A stretch of DNA of 64,000 bases, taken from an uncultured Bacteroidales bacterium. GTDB lineage: Bacteria > Bacteroidota > Bacteroidia > Bacteroidales > FEN-979. Under the pieces are notes generated by a model. That model ran no database searches. It had not been told where the DNA came from and saw only the letters and a list, made by a program, of their open reading frames with translations. Both the position numbers and the translations under genes were made by a program. Position 1 is the stretch's first letter. Every line of letters begins with the position of its first letter. The DNA lies in the NCBI GenBank assembly GCA_903828645.1, contig CAIKNA010000285.1:1-64000 (forward strand). The letters run 5' to 3'. Positions 41,351 to 50,869 of the stretch are shown one piece after another.

Positions 41351-43027
41351 ATGATACAGGAAAATCAGGATCAATCGACCGGCATCGGGGAGTTGCTTGC
41401 GAAAGTAAGATTCCTTGAAGAGAGGATTGAGAAGATTGAAGGTCAGTTGGAAGTTGCAGTTCACGGAATGGCACCGGCTCAGCCGGCCCGGTACCAGCCT
41501 GAACATTCGGAGAACCCTGCAGAGGAAGAGGTGTTCGTCGACAAGGGATTGATCGAATCGAACATCTTTGAATTTGGTCTGGCATGGTTTGGAAGCCTGG
41601 TATTGCTTTTCGGCATCGCATTCCTGTCGAACTTCGCCATGAAATACCTGAATGGCCCACTCGCCAGCTTCGTCGGTTACGGAGCTGTTACCGGCGTATT
41701 CTTCCTGGGCTGGTATCTCAGGAACTCATTCACCCACCTTTCTTTCATGCTGAACTTAAGTGCCCATCTGCTGGTATATTACATTACCCTTCGTTTGTTT
41801 TTCTTCACCGACCATCAGGTAATTCCCGTAAAAGGCATTGTTTTGTTCATGCTTTTCGGAGTAATCTGTGTCCAAAGTTACTTCGCCGTTCGCAGGAATT
41901 CTGAGTTACAGGCTGCAATTGCCCTGATGCTGTCGCTTGCAACCGCATTGTTCGCTGATTCCACTTTTTTCAGCCTGCCCCTGATCATCCTCACCGCCGT
42001 CTATTCCATGTTCCTGTTTATACGGTTCGGATGGTGGAAACTGATGCTGACAACGCTGATCTTTGTCTATATCGCTCAATGTATCTGGCTGCTTAACAAC
42101 CCGGTTATGGGAAATCCAATCGGGGCATTTGCAACCCATCCTTTTAATTTAATCTCGCTATTTGCCTATGGGGCCGTCTTCTCAGTGGTACCAGTAATCA
42201 GGCAGGAAGGTAAATTCCCTGACGGCATATACCCGGCCACCATCCTGCTCAACGGCATGAGTTTTTCGGCCGTGCTTTTGCTTGTGATTGCCTCTTACTA
42301 TTCGGGGAGCTATATCTGGATCTTCGCTATGATCTCGGCTTTGTGCCTTTTCTATTCAATATTCCTCAAATACAGAACAGCACGTATTTTCGATCCTGCA
42401 TTTTATGCCATTTACAGTTTCATGGCCCTGAGCGTGGCCGTGTATGGCTATTCAAAACTCCCCGATGCCATCTGGCTGCTTTCACTGCAAAGCCTGTTGG
42501 TGGTTTCCTGGGCACTTTGGTTCCGCTCAAAAATCATCGTGGTTATGAATACCCTTTTATTCATTGGAATCCTGGTAATTTATACGGCATTTTATCCCTC
42601 TGTGGATAAAGTCAATTTTGCCCTGGTCATCACCGCTTTTGTCAGCGCACGCGTGATCAACTGGAAAAAGGAACGGCTGACGCTCAAGACGGAAATGATC
42701 AGGAACATCTACCTGATCTCATTGTTCTTTACCATGTTATTTGCTTTGTACCACCTTGTACCAGAACAATACGTCACCCTCTCGTGGACGGGTGCGGCAG
42801 TGTTCTATTTCATCATGAGCCTGATCCTGAAAAACATAAAATACCGGTGGATGGCAATCGCCACTGTTCTCTCAACCGGCATATACCTCTTTTTCGTTGA
42901 TTTTTCACATCTCCAGACCGGATACAGGGTTCTTGCATTTCTTTTCCTCGCAGTCATTTCCCTGGGGGCATCCCTTTATTTTACAAAAAAAGTCAGAAAA
43001 AAAACGCAATCAGGTTCACTTTCCTGA
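41351..43027 (+). CDS. DUF2339-like polytopic membrane protein
   Basis: The 558-residue protein begins with a coiled coil (LLAKVRFLEERIEKIEGQLE) and an acidic linker, then has about 15 hydrophobic helices. The first begins near FEFGLAWFGSLVLLFGIAFL. The C-terminus DFSHLQTGYRVLAFLFLAV resembles the end of DUF2339 proteins, whose function is unknown. It follows the cytochrome gene by 10 bp with a strong ggaggg ribosome-binding site, placing it in the same operon. It is shorter than typical DUF2339 proteins (700 residues or more). Confidence 0.72.
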   Translation: MIQENQDQSTGIGELLAKVRFLEERIEKIEGQLEVAVHGMAPAQPARYQPEHSENPAEEEVFVDKGLIESNIFEFGLAWFGSLVLLFGIAFLSNFAMKYLNGPLASFVGYGAVTGVFFLGWYLRNSFTHLSFMLNLSAHLLVYYITLRLFFFTDHQVIPVKGIVLFMLFGVICVQSYFAVRRNSELQAAIALMLSLATALFADSTFFSLPLIILTAVYSMFLFIRFGWWKLMLTTLIFVYIAQCIWLLNNPVMGNPIGAFATHPFNLISLFAYGAVFSVVPVIRQEGKFPDGIYPATILLNGMSFSAVLLLVIASYYSGSYIWIFAMISALCLFYSIFLKYRTARIFDPAFYAIYSFMALSVAVYGYSKLPDAIWLLSLQSLLVVSWALWFRSKIIVVMNTLLFIGILVIYTAFYPSVDKVNFALVITAFVSARVINWKKERLTLKTEMIRNIYLISLFFTMLFALYHLVPEQYVTLSWTGAAVFYFIMSLILKNIKYRWMAIATVLSTGIYLFFVDFSHLQTGYRVLAFLFLAVISLGASLYFTKKVRKKTQSGSLS

Positions 43028-43052
43028 AATCGGGTAGGCTTTCCTGAAATGA

Positions 43053-43334
43053 TCTGCTTCCCTTATTCATCCAGCGATTGTAAACCTCAATGATACGGGA
43101 AACGTGGTCATCCTCATTTGCTTCATGGCATTGATCAACTTCGGCATCTGGAAAAAGAAAGAACATCTGCGCATAGGGGCAATCGCACTTTTTGCCATAG
43201 TTCTGGCAAAGCTCTTCCTGTAGGATATCGCCTACCTCGACACAATATCAAAAACAATTGTATTTGTAGCACTTGGAGTCCTGCTGCTGATCATTTCATA
43301 TCTCAACAACAAGTATAGGAAACTGATATTTTAA
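43053..43334 (+). pseudogene. DUF2339 C-terminal remnant with an in-frame TAG
   Basis: The plus strand reads through WKKKEHLRIGAIALFAIVLA and KLFL to a TAG at 43221-43223. It then continues DIAYLDTISKTIVFVALGVL to TAA 43334. DUF2339 proteins end with a K-x-F-L-Y-D-L sequence here, so the stop has replaced the Tyr codon, a single-base change. There is no full N-terminal part. It appears to be a decayed second copy of the gene just upstream. Confidence 0.65.
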
Positions 43335-43741
43335 GAATCCGATTCAATGACTCTCCCCGGCTCACCGGTGATGCGAATACGGATCGTCTCTTCCGGGAGC
43401 AGGGATTCAATCAGTTCCGGCCATTCAAGAAAACAATAACTGCCGGAATAGAGATAATCTTCATACCCTATGTCAAACACCTCCCCTACATCCCTGATCC
43501 GGTAAAAATCAAAGTGAAAGATTGATTCCCCTGCGCCGGTTTTATATTCATTTATGATTGAAAATGAAGGGCTCTGAACAATGTCGGTCACGCCAAGTTC
43601 ATGGCACAATGCCTTGATGAAGGTTGTTTTACCTGCTCCCATGCTGCCATAAAAGGCAAAGACCCGGGCAGCGGGGAAAGTTTGGAGTAACTTCCCCGCT
43701 GCCGGTACCAGTTCGGATTCGGATTTACAGATTAATTTCAA
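43331..43741 (-). CDS. tsaE: tRNA threonylcarbamoyladenosine biosynthesis ATPase TsaE
   Basis: The 136-residue P-loop protein has Walker A GSMGAGKTT (33-41), the TsaE-specific SPSFSIINEY and the acidic HFDFYRI motif. FLEWPELI lies near the C-terminus. TsaE works with TsaB, TsaD and TsaC to add t6A to ANN-decoding tRNAs. It is convergent with the DUF2339 remnant, overlapping it by 4 bp. The YciO-type protein at 18 kb belongs to the TsaC superfamily but is not adjacent. Confidence 0.94.
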   Translation of the reverse strand: MKLICKSESELVPAAGKLLQTFPAARVFAFYGSMGAGKTTFIKALCHELGVTDIVQSPSFSIINEYKTGAGESIFHFDFYRIRDVGEVFDIGYEDYLYSGSYCFLEWPELIESLLPEETIRIRITGEPGRVIESDS

Positions 43742-43845
43742 GATGCTGAAAAAGAATTATTTGTCAACAAAAAAATCGGCAATACCGGAAAACGCCTGCC
43801 TTCCCTCCTGCATTCCTGCATTTTTGCATTTTTGACATCCTGCAT

Positions 43846-45399
43846 TTATTTAGGCTTGAGCGTCACAAAGGGAATCATGATCTCTTCCATCGAAATGCCT
43901 CCGTGCTGAAAGGTATTCTTGTAGTAATTCACATAATAGTTAAAGTTGTTGGGGTAAGCAAAGAAATCGTTGCTGCGGCAGAAAACATAGGAAGAGTTGA
44001 CAGATGTTTTGGGAAGAAAAACATCGGCCGGGTTGCGGACCTCGAACACTTCGTTGTTTTCGTATTTCAAGGCCCTACCGGTTTTATAGCGAAGGTTGGT
44101 GTTGGTGTTCCTGTCGCCCAGAATTTTCACGGGGTTGTCAACACGAATAGAGCCATGATCGGTGGTAATCGCCACGTTGACATCCTTTTCAGCAAGGTAT
44201 TTCAGAATTTCGATAAGCGGTGAATGTTGGAACCAACTCACAGTGAGCGACCGGTAGGCCTTCTCGTCATCGGCAAGTTCGCGGATTATTTCCATCTCGG
44301 TACGGGCATGCGAAAGCATGTCGACAAAATTGTAAACGATAAAATTGAGTTTATTGACCATCAGGTTGGGCATCAATTCCACCAGCTTTTTCCCGTAGGT
44401 TTGATTCAATACCTTGTAATATGAGTACTTGACATCCCTCCCATAGCGTTTGAGCAATTCGCCAAGCAATTCACTTTCAAAATTATTTTTTGGTCCTTCC
44501 TCATCTTCATTGATCCATAATTTCGGATACTTTTTTTCAATCTCTGTAGGAAGAAGGCCTGCAAACAGTCCATTTCTCGCATACTGGGTCACTGATGGCA
44601 GGATGCTGTAATAAATTTCCTCCTTTTCGATGCGGAAGTAATCTTCAAGTATTGGCTGAAGGACCTTCCACTGGTCAAAACGAAGGTTATCGATGAGGAT
44701 GACAAATAAAGGTTTGTTGTCGTTCATCAGGGGGAATACTTTTTCCTTGATGAGGGTATGCGATAGTACAGGTTTGTCCTGGCCCTTGCCGCTGATCCAT
44801 TCAACGTAATTCCGTTCAACGAATTTGCAAAAGACCTGGTTTGCCTCGTCCTTCTGCATTTTGAGTACCTGGTTCATGCCGTCGTCCATCAACTGGCCCA
44901 GTTTCAATTCCCAGTAGGTAAGCTTTTTATATACTTCCGTCCATTCCTCAAAGTTCAGCCTGTTGCTGATCTCCATCCCGATGCTGCGGAACTCCTGCTG
45001 GTACTGATGGGTGGTTTTTTCACTCACCAGTTTCCTGTTCTCCAGGTTTTTTTTCAGACATAACAGTATCTGGTTGGGCTTCACCGGTTTGATCAGGTAG
45101 TCGGCTATGCTTGATCCGATGGCATCTTCCATGATGCTTTCTTCCTCGCTTTTGGTAATCATCACGACAGGCAGCGAAGGATAAATTGCCTTGACGCGCG
45201 TCAGTGTTTCAATTCCCGACAATCCGGGCATCTGTTCATCGAGGAAAACAATGTCAAAAGGTTTATTCTTAATTATTTCAATTGCATCGTGTCCATTGTT
45301 GACCGTTGAAACATCGTATCCCTTTTCTTTCAAAAAAATGATATGCGGCTTCAGGAGGTCAATCTCGTCATCAACCCACAAAATTGTGATCTTATCCAT
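43846..45399 (-). CDS. porX: PorX, response regulator with PglZ (alkaline phosphatase-like) domain
   Basis: The 517-residue protein has an N-terminal receiver (ILWVDDEIDLL, phospho-acceptor Asp54 in VFLDEQMPG, Lys in YLIKPVKP). A helical linker follows, then a C-terminal PglZ domain of the alkaline phosphatase superfamily with LIDNLRFDQW and TTDHGSI, whose Asp and His fit metal binding. This architecture is PorX of Porphyromonas and Flavobacterium, which controls type IX secretion genes. No porY kinase or por structural gene lies in the window. It is divergent from the HD-domain gene. Confidence 0.95.
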   Translation of the reverse strand: MDKITILWVDDEIDLLKPHIIFLKEKGYDVSTVNNGHDAIEIIKNKPFDIVFLDEQMPGLSGIETLTRVKAIYPSLPVVMITKSEEESIMEDAIGSSIADYLIKPVKPNQILLCLKKNLENRKLVSEKTTHQYQQEFRSIGMEISNRLNFEEWTEVYKKLTYWELKLGQLMDDGMNQVLKMQKDEANQVFCKFVERNYVEWISGKGQDKPVLSHTLIKEKVFPLMNDNKPLFVILIDNLRFDQWKVLQPILEDYFRIEKEEIYYSILPSVTQYARNGLFAGLLPTEIEKKYPKLWINEDEEGPKNNFESELLGELLKRYGRDVKYSYYKVLNQTYGKKLVELMPNLMVNKLNFIVYNFVDMLSHARTEMEIIRELADDEKAYRSLTVSWFQHSPLIEILKYLAEKDVNVAITTDHGSIRVDNPVKILGDRNTNTNLRYKTGRALKYENNEVFEVRNPADVFLPKTSVNSSYVFCRSNDFFAYPNNFNYYVNYYKNTFQHGGISMEEIMIPFVTLKPK

Positions 45400-45488
45400 A
45401 GTTTTTGTTTGCTTAGATAAATGTCGTAAGTTTGTTTTTATTGTGCCGGCAGGGCTGTTTTATATTTCTTTAACAAATTTAGTCGATT

Positions 45489-46724
45489 TTGTACACAACC
45501 AATAAGCAAAAGATCATCAATGACCCGGTTTATGGTTTCATTACCATTCCTGATGCACTTATCTTCGATGTAATAGAGCATCCCTACTTTCAACGGTTGC
45601 GGAGGATACTCCAGCTTGGCCTCACACACTATACCTACCCTTCTGCCCAGCATACCCGGTTTCAGCATGCACTTGGCGCCATGCATCTCATGGGGCTTGC
45701 CATCGGGGTATTGCGTTCCAAGGGGATCGAAATCAGCAATTTAGAGGCCAGGGGACTGAATCTTGCCATCCTGCTGCACGACATCGGGCATGGGCCATTT
45801 TCGCATACGCTTGAACTGGCAATTGTCCGCGACCTGAGTCATGAAGATCTCTCAAAACTTTTCCTCGCCGAACTGAACCGGCAGTTCAGCGGTGAACTTG
45901 ACCTTGCCTGTGCAATTTTCAACGATACCTACCCAAAGAAATTCATGCACCAGCTGGTGTCAAGCCAGCTTGACATGGACCGGCTCGATTACCTTGCGCG
46001 TGACAGTTTTTTTACCGGTGTGGCCGAGGGAGTGATAAGCTATGACCGCATTATTAAAATGCTCACGGTTTGCAACGATGAACTGGTTGTTGAAGGAAAG
46101 GGCATCTATTCGATTGAAAAGTTCCTGATTTCACGGCGGCTGATGTACTGGCAGGTATACCTGCATAAAACCGTGATCGCTGCAGACCAGTTGCTGGTGA
46201 ACCTGTTGAAACGCGCAAAATTCCTTGAAGAGAATGGTGCCTCACTCTTTGCCACTCCGGCATTTGAGACCTTTCTCCGATACAATCCAACCAGGCATGA
46301 TTTTGAGACAAACCTCCAGTGGCTCGACCTCTTTTCACAACTCGATGATTTTGATGTATTCGCTTCGGTCAAAGTGTGGGTCAGCCATCCGGATCCGATC
46401 TTATCGGACCTTTGTGAAAGACTGGTGAACCGCCGGCTTTTCCGGGTTGAAATGCAAACCACGCCATTCGATCCCGTTTACATAGCCATGGTAAAAGCGA
46501 AAACCGCTGAAAAATACAACCTTGCTGCGAAGGAGACCGGTTATTATTTCACCTGCGACAAGGTGGAGAACAAAGCATACAACCCCCGTCACGAGCGCAT
46601 CATGATCAAGGGGAAATTCAACGAACTTATTGACATTTCTGAAGCCTCGGAGCAACTCAACAACGCCGTGATGCCAACCACCGTGAGCAAGTACGTGCTT
46701 TGTTATCCGAAGGAGATAGGGTGA
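45489..46724 (+). CDS. HD-domain phosphohydrolase (dGTPase-like, COG1078)
   Basis: The 411-residue protein has the HD motif of metal phosphohydrolases, with HTRFQHALGAMHL, LLHDIGHGPFSHTLE and QLDMDRLDYLARDSFF. Nucleotide triphosphohydrolase activity is inferred from the family. The initiation codon is TTG 45489 (MYTTNKQKIINDPVYG), since no upstream ATG or GTG is in frame and the NDPVYG motif marks the normal N-terminus. It lies 90 bp from porX and upstream of the lipid A cluster. Confidence 0.9.
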   Translation: MYTTNKQKIINDPVYGFITIPDALIFDVIEHPYFQRLRRILQLGLTHYTYPSAQHTRFQHALGAMHLMGLAIGVLRSKGIEISNLEARGLNLAILLHDIGHGPFSHTLELAIVRDLSHEDLSKLFLAELNRQFSGELDLACAIFNDTYPKKFMHQLVSSQLDMDRLDYLARDSFFTGVAEGVISYDRIIKMLTVCNDELVVEGKGIYSIEKFLISRRLMYWQVYLHKTVIAADQLLVNLLKRAKFLEENGASLFATPAFETFLRYNPTRHDFETNLQWLDLFSQLDDFDVFASVKVWVSHPDPILSDLCERLVNRRLFRVEMQTTPFDPVYIAMVKAKTAEKYNLAAKETGYYFTCDKVENKAYNPRHERIMIKGKFNELIDISEASEQLNNAVMPTTVSKYVLCYPKEIG

Positions 46725-46726
46725 TA

Positions 46727-46797
46727 GATTTACGATTGACGATTGACGATTTACGATTGACGATTTACGATTGACGATTGACGATTGACGATTTTTA
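46727..46797. repeat. Heptamer array (gattgac / gatttac, about 10 copies)
   Basis: Words gatttac and gattgac alternate without spacers between the HD gene and lpxD. It is the longest array of the attgacg/atttacg family in this window. Confidence 0.9.
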
Positions 46798-46902
46798 ACA
46801 TATTGATTATCTGAATGTTTATAAATTTTTTCTTCGGGATAACGAAATATTTGGTAAATTGCGGCACTTTTTGATCCACAAAAAAATCACCAAGTTCAAT
46901 TG

Positions 46903-47937
46903 ATGGAATTCACTGCCGCCCAGATTGCCGGATTTCTTAATGGAACCGTTGAAGGAAACCCGGAAACAAAGGTTTTCAACCTCTCAAAAATTGATGAAGG
47001 TAGGCCCGGAACTTTAACGTTTCTGGCAAATCCAAAATACACCCCTTTTATTTATAAAACGGAGGCATCCGTCATCGTTGTCAATGCCGATTTTATTGCT
47101 GCACAACCAGTGGCCGCTACCATGATCAGGGTAGCCGATGCCTACTCATCTTTTGCAACCCTGCTGGAAATGTTCGACCAGTCGAAACTTTCAAACACGG
47201 GTATTTCGACGCATGCCACCATAGACCCATCCTCCTCCCTGGGTGAAAATGCATTTGTAGGCGACTTTACCGTTATCGGAAAAAATGCAGTGATCGGGAA
47301 AAATGTAGTGATTCATCCCCAGGTATTCATTGGGAACAATGTAACCATCGGTGATTATTCCCTTTTATACCCCGGAGTAAAGGTTTATCACGACTGTGTG
47401 ATAGGCACTCATTGCACCCTGCACTCCGGAGTGGTAATCGGTTCCGATGGGTTCGGTTTCGCGCCTGTTGCCGGAAGCAATTATCAGAAAATCCCTCAAT
47501 TGGGGAATGTAATACTCGAGAACCAGGTGGAGATTGGATCAAACAGCACCATCGACCGGGCTACCCTGGGTTCAACAATTATCCGGCAAGGGGTGAAACT
47601 CGATAATCTCATCCAGGTAGGACACAATGCGGAGATCGGAGAAAATACAGTCATTGCTGCGCAATCAGGGATCAGCGGGTCGACGAAAATCGGTAAAAAC
47701 TGTATGATTGGAGGACAGGTGGGTATCATCGGGCATATTACCATCGCCGACAATGTGAAAATCGGGGCCGGGTCGGGAATTGAAGCCAGTATCACGAAGG
47801 AAGGAGCCATAATGCTTGGCGCTCCGGCCATCGAAATCAGCAAAGCCAGGCGCAATTTTATCCATTGGCGCAACCTCGATGAAATTGTCAGAAAGGTTTA
47901 CGCCATTGAAAAACAACTGAACAAGTCACATGAGTGA
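46903..47937 (+). CDS. lpxD: UDP-3-O-acylglucosamine N-acyltransferase
   Basis: The 344-residue enzyme adds the second acyl chain in lipid A synthesis. An N-terminal uridine-binding domain (about 1-95) leads into a left-handed beta helix built from hexapeptide repeats ([27 protein letters not shown]). [16 protein letters not shown] carries the catalytic His. ATG 46903 is preferred over the adjacent TTG. It overlaps lpxC/fabZ by 8 bp. Confidence 0.95.
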   Translation: MEFTAAQIAGFLNGTVEGNPETKVFNLSKIDEGRPGTLTFLANPKYTPFIYKTEASVIVVNADFIAAQPVAATMIRVADAYSSFATLLEMFDQSKLSNTGISTHATIDPSSSLGENAFVGDFTVIGKNAVIGKNVVIHPQVFIGNNVTIGDYSLLYPGVKVYHDCVIGTHCTLHSGVVIGSDGFGFAPVAGSNYQKIPQLGNVILENQVEIGSNSTIDRATLGSTIIRQGVKLDNLIQVGHNAEIGENTVIAAQSGISGSTKIGKNCMIGGQVGIIGHITIADNVKIGAGSGIEASITKEGAIMLGAPAIEISKARRNFIHWRNLDEIVRKVYAIEKQLNKSHE

Positions 47938-49321
47938 AAAACAAAGAACCATCAAGGCTCCGGTAAGTATCACCGGAGTCGGATTACATACCGGCAACGA
48001 AGTTATTATTACTTTCAAGCCCGCCCCTGAAAATTACGGGTATAAATTTCGCCGGGTCGACCTTACTACCGGAACGCTGGTGGACGCGGATGTGGATCAT
48101 GTGGTGGATACATCACGCGGGACAAGCATCGAACAGGACGGGGTTCGCATAGACACCATTGAACATGTGCTTGCTGCACTTGCAGGGCTGGAGATCGACA
48201 ATGCAATCATTGAACTCAACCAGTCTGAAACACCAATCCTCGACGGCAGCTCTAAGGTTTATGTGGAAGCGCTGAAAACGGTTGGAATCGTTGAACAAAA
48301 AGCGCTCCGTCAATATTTTGAGGTCACTTCAAACATCACTTACCTGAACCCTGAAAAAAAGGTGGAGATGATTGCCATCCCATCTGCTGAATTCAAAGTT
48401 TCGGTGATGATCGACTATGAATCAAAAGTATTGCAATCGCAAAATGCCACCCTGAACAACCTCCGCCAGTTTGAACATGATTTTGCTTCATGCCGCACTT
48501 TTGTCTTCATGCATGAGCTTGAATATCTGCTGAACAACAACCTGATCAAAGGCGGCGACCTGAGCAATGCCATCGTATTTGTTGACCGTGAAATGTCAGG
48601 CGTCGAACTTGACCACCTGGCTCACCTCTTCAATAAACCCAAAGTCAAGGTGTTGAAAGAAGGAATTCTGAACAACCTTGAACTTCAATATCCAAATGAA
48701 CCGGCACGGCACAAGTTACTCGACATCATCGGCGACCTCGCACTGGTGGGAATGCCTATCAAGGGACATATCATTGCCACACGGCCGGGGCACCACTCCA
48801 ATGTGCAGTTCGCCAAGCTGATCAAAAAGCAGCTCAAGAAGGAACGGCATACCGAAAATGTGCATACATTCGACCCCAATAAACCACCATTATACAATAT
48901 CAACCAGATTAAGAACCTTCTTCCGCACCGTCCGCCATTCCTTTTCATCGATAAAATCATCGAAATGGGAACAGACTATGTGGTGGGCGTGAAAAATGTC
49001 ACCATTAACGAAGCGTTTTTCGTGGGCCATTTCCCTGAAGAACCCGTCATGCCTGGCGTCCTCATGATTGAAGCCCTTGCACAAAATGGAGGAATTCTGG
49101 CCCTGAGCACCCTGGAAGATCCTCAGAATTATCTTACCCTGTTTGTTAAGATCGACAATGTAAAATTCCGGCACAAGGTAGTTCCGGGAGATACTCTTGT
49201 ATTCTTCTGCCAGTTTAATGGCCCAATGAGACGTGGTTTGATATCCATGAAAGGAGTAGCCTATGTTGGCAGCAAGATCGTTATGGAGGCCGAAATGATG
49301 GCGCAACTTCAACGTAAATAA
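47930..49321 (+). CDS. lpxC/fabZ: Bifunctional UDP-3-O-acyl-GlcNAc deacetylase / 3-hydroxyacyl-ACP dehydratase
   Basis: The 463-residue fusion begins with LpxC (about 1-300): [34 protein letters not shown] with a zinc His, and [19 protein letters not shown] with further ligands. The FabZ half (about 315-463) has [14 protein letters not shown] and [20 protein letters not shown], the hot-dog active site. The fusion is standard in Bacteroidota and links lipid A deacetylation to unsaturated fatty acid supply. Confidence 0.97.
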   Translation: MSEKQRTIKAPVSITGVGLHTGNEVIITFKPAPENYGYKFRRVDLTTGTLVDADVDHVVDTSRGTSIEQDGVRIDTIEHVLAALAGLEIDNAIIELNQSETPILDGSSKVYVEALKTVGIVEQKALRQYFEVTSNITYLNPEKKVEMIAIPSAEFKVSVMIDYESKVLQSQNATLNNLRQFEHDFASCRTFVFMHELEYLLNNNLIKGGDLSNAIVFVDREMSGVELDHLAHLFNKPKVKVLKEGILNNLELQYPNEPARHKLLDIIGDLALVGMPIKGHIIATRPGHHSNVQFAKLIKKQLKKERHTENVHTFDPNKPPLYNINQIKNLLPHRPPFLFIDKIIEMGTDYVVGVKNVTINEAFFVGHFPEEPVMPGVLMIEALAQNGGILALSTLEDPQNYLTLFVKIDNVKFRHKVVPGDTLVFFCQFNGPMRRGLISMKGVAYVGSKIVMEAEMMAQLQRK

Positions 49322-49330
49322 TATTTTGTC

Positions 49331-50122
49331 ATGAACCAACCCTTAGCATATGTAAACCCACAGGCTAAAGTCGCAGCCAATGTGGTTATTGAACCATTTG
49401 TTTCGATCGATAAAAACGTGATCATCGAGGAAGGCACCTGGATCGGCTCCAACGTAACCATCATGGAGGGTGCACGCATCGGAAAGAATTGCAAAATATT
49501 TCCTGGAGCGGTCATCTCTGCAATTCCGCAGGATCTGAAATTTGCCGGCGAAGATACCATTGTAAAGATCGGGAACAATGTCACAATCCGTGAATTCGCA
49601 ACGATCAACCGCGGCACGAAAGCCAGTTATGAAACTGTTGTAGGCGACAACACCCTGTTGATGGCCTACGTTCATGTGGCCCATGACTGTGTCGTCGGCA
49701 ACAATGTAGTGATGGCGAACGGTGCAATGCTTGCCGGCCATGTAACTGTTGATGACTGGGCCATCGTAGGCGGTGGGGTGCTGGTCCTCCAGTTCTGCCA
49801 TATCGGATCTCACACCATTATCGCCGGTGGGTCGGGTGTTGGGAAAGACGTCCCTCCCTATACAAAAGCCGCCCGCGACCCCCTTTCGTATGTCGGGGTA
49901 AATTCGATCGGGCTTCGCAGAAGAGGTTTCAGTCCGGAGGTGATCAATAAAATCCAGGAAATTTACAGGATAATTTTCATCAAGGGGTATAATGTCTCCC
50001 AGGCAGTTGAGATCATAGAAGCCAAAGTGGAAGCCACACCCGAACGGGATGAAATCCTTTCATTCATTGCCAACTCAAGTCGTGGAATTATGAAAGGCTA
50101 TTCCAAAATGAGGGAAAAATAG
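49331..50122 (+). CDS. lpxA: Acyl-ACP:UDP-N-acetylglucosamine O-acyltransferase
   Basis: The 263-residue left-handed beta-helix enzyme performs the first lipid A step. Hexapeptide repeats (VIEPFVSIDKNVIIEEG), ISAIPQDLKFAGED and HVAHDCVVGNNVVMANGAM with the catalytic His match LpxA. The helical C-terminus begins GLRRRGFSPEVINKI. It lies 9 bp after lpxC/fabZ in the usual order. Confidence 0.96.
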   Translation: MNQPLAYVNPQAKVAANVVIEPFVSIDKNVIIEEGTWIGSNVTIMEGARIGKNCKIFPGAVISAIPQDLKFAGEDTIVKIGNNVTIREFATINRGTKASYETVVGDNTLLMAYVHVAHDCVVGNNVVMANGAMLAGHVTVDDWAIVGGGVLVLQFCHIGSHTIIAGGSGVGKDVPPYTKAARDPLSYVGVNSIGLRRRGFSPEVINKIQEIYRIIFIKGYNVSQAVEIIEAKVEATPERDEILSFIANSSRGIMKGYSKMREK

Positions 50123-50169
50123 CATCTGAACCGAAACCGCCTGCCCCTGGTGCCGGTCAAACAACCACG

Positions 50170-50790
50170 ATGAAAATCCAGCTTGCACAAATCGGGAAGA
50201 AATTCAATACGGAGTGGATCTTCCGGGATGTTTCATTTGAATTTGAGGAAAAATCAATATCAGCCATCCTTGGCCGGAATGGTTCAGGAAAGTCGACACT
50301 GCTGCAGGTGATGGCAGGCAACCTTCACCCTACTTCAGGAAAAGTTATTTATACGCATGGCGGGCTGAACATCGGCGGGGAGGAAATTTTCCGCCACCTC
50401 GCAATGGTGGCTCCTTATCTTGAATTAATTGAAGATTTCACCCTGCACGAAATGGTTAAATTCCATTTTTCGTTTAAGAGGTATCTGCCGGGGTACAATA
50501 ATTCATTGGTCACCGACCTCCTTGGGTTCCCTGCCATGAAGAACAAACAGATCCGCCAGTTTTCTTCGGGAATGAAACAACGGGTGAAACTGGTACTGGC
50601 CTTCCTTAGCGATGTTCCTTTGCTACTGCTAGATGAACCCACCATGAACCTCGACAAAACCGGCATTGACTGGTATCTTGAACTCATCGGAAAATTTGCA
50701 GGAAACCGCACAGTCATCATCTGCTCAAACCTTCATCAAACAGAATCGGCTTTTGCAAGTAAAGCCTTACAGATCGAAGATTTTAAATAA
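50170..50790 (+). CDS. ABC transporter ATP-binding protein
   Basis: The 206-residue ATPase has Walker A LGRNGSGKSTLL, the signature QFSSGMKQRVKLVLAFL and Walker B LLLLDEPTMNLD. It ends with a shortened D-loop and H-loop region (VIICSNLHQTES). No permease lies nearby. The subtype resembles CcmA/heme-exporter and ABC-2 drug-type ATPases. Its position after lpxA is common in Bacteroidota, but no specific substrate can be read. Confidence 0.88.
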   Translation: MKIQLAQIGKKFNTEWIFRDVSFEFEEKSISAILGRNGSGKSTLLQVMAGNLHPTSGKVIYTHGGLNIGGEEIFRHLAMVAPYLELIEDFTLHEMVKFHFSFKRYLPGYNNSLVTDLLGFPAMKNKQIRQFSSGMKQRVKLVLAFLSDVPLLLLDEPTMNLDKTGIDWYLELIGKFAGNRTVIICSNLHQTESAFASKALQIEDFK

Positions 50791-50869
50791 AAGGGAGGAA
50801 CTCTGACAAACAGGCAACCGGGACAAACCAGGAATCCCGCCCTTTGTCAATTGTCATTTGTCATTTTCT

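Noticed and set aside
46727-46797. Possible CRISPR array
   Set aside because: Words are 7 bp with no spacers, and no cas gene is present.
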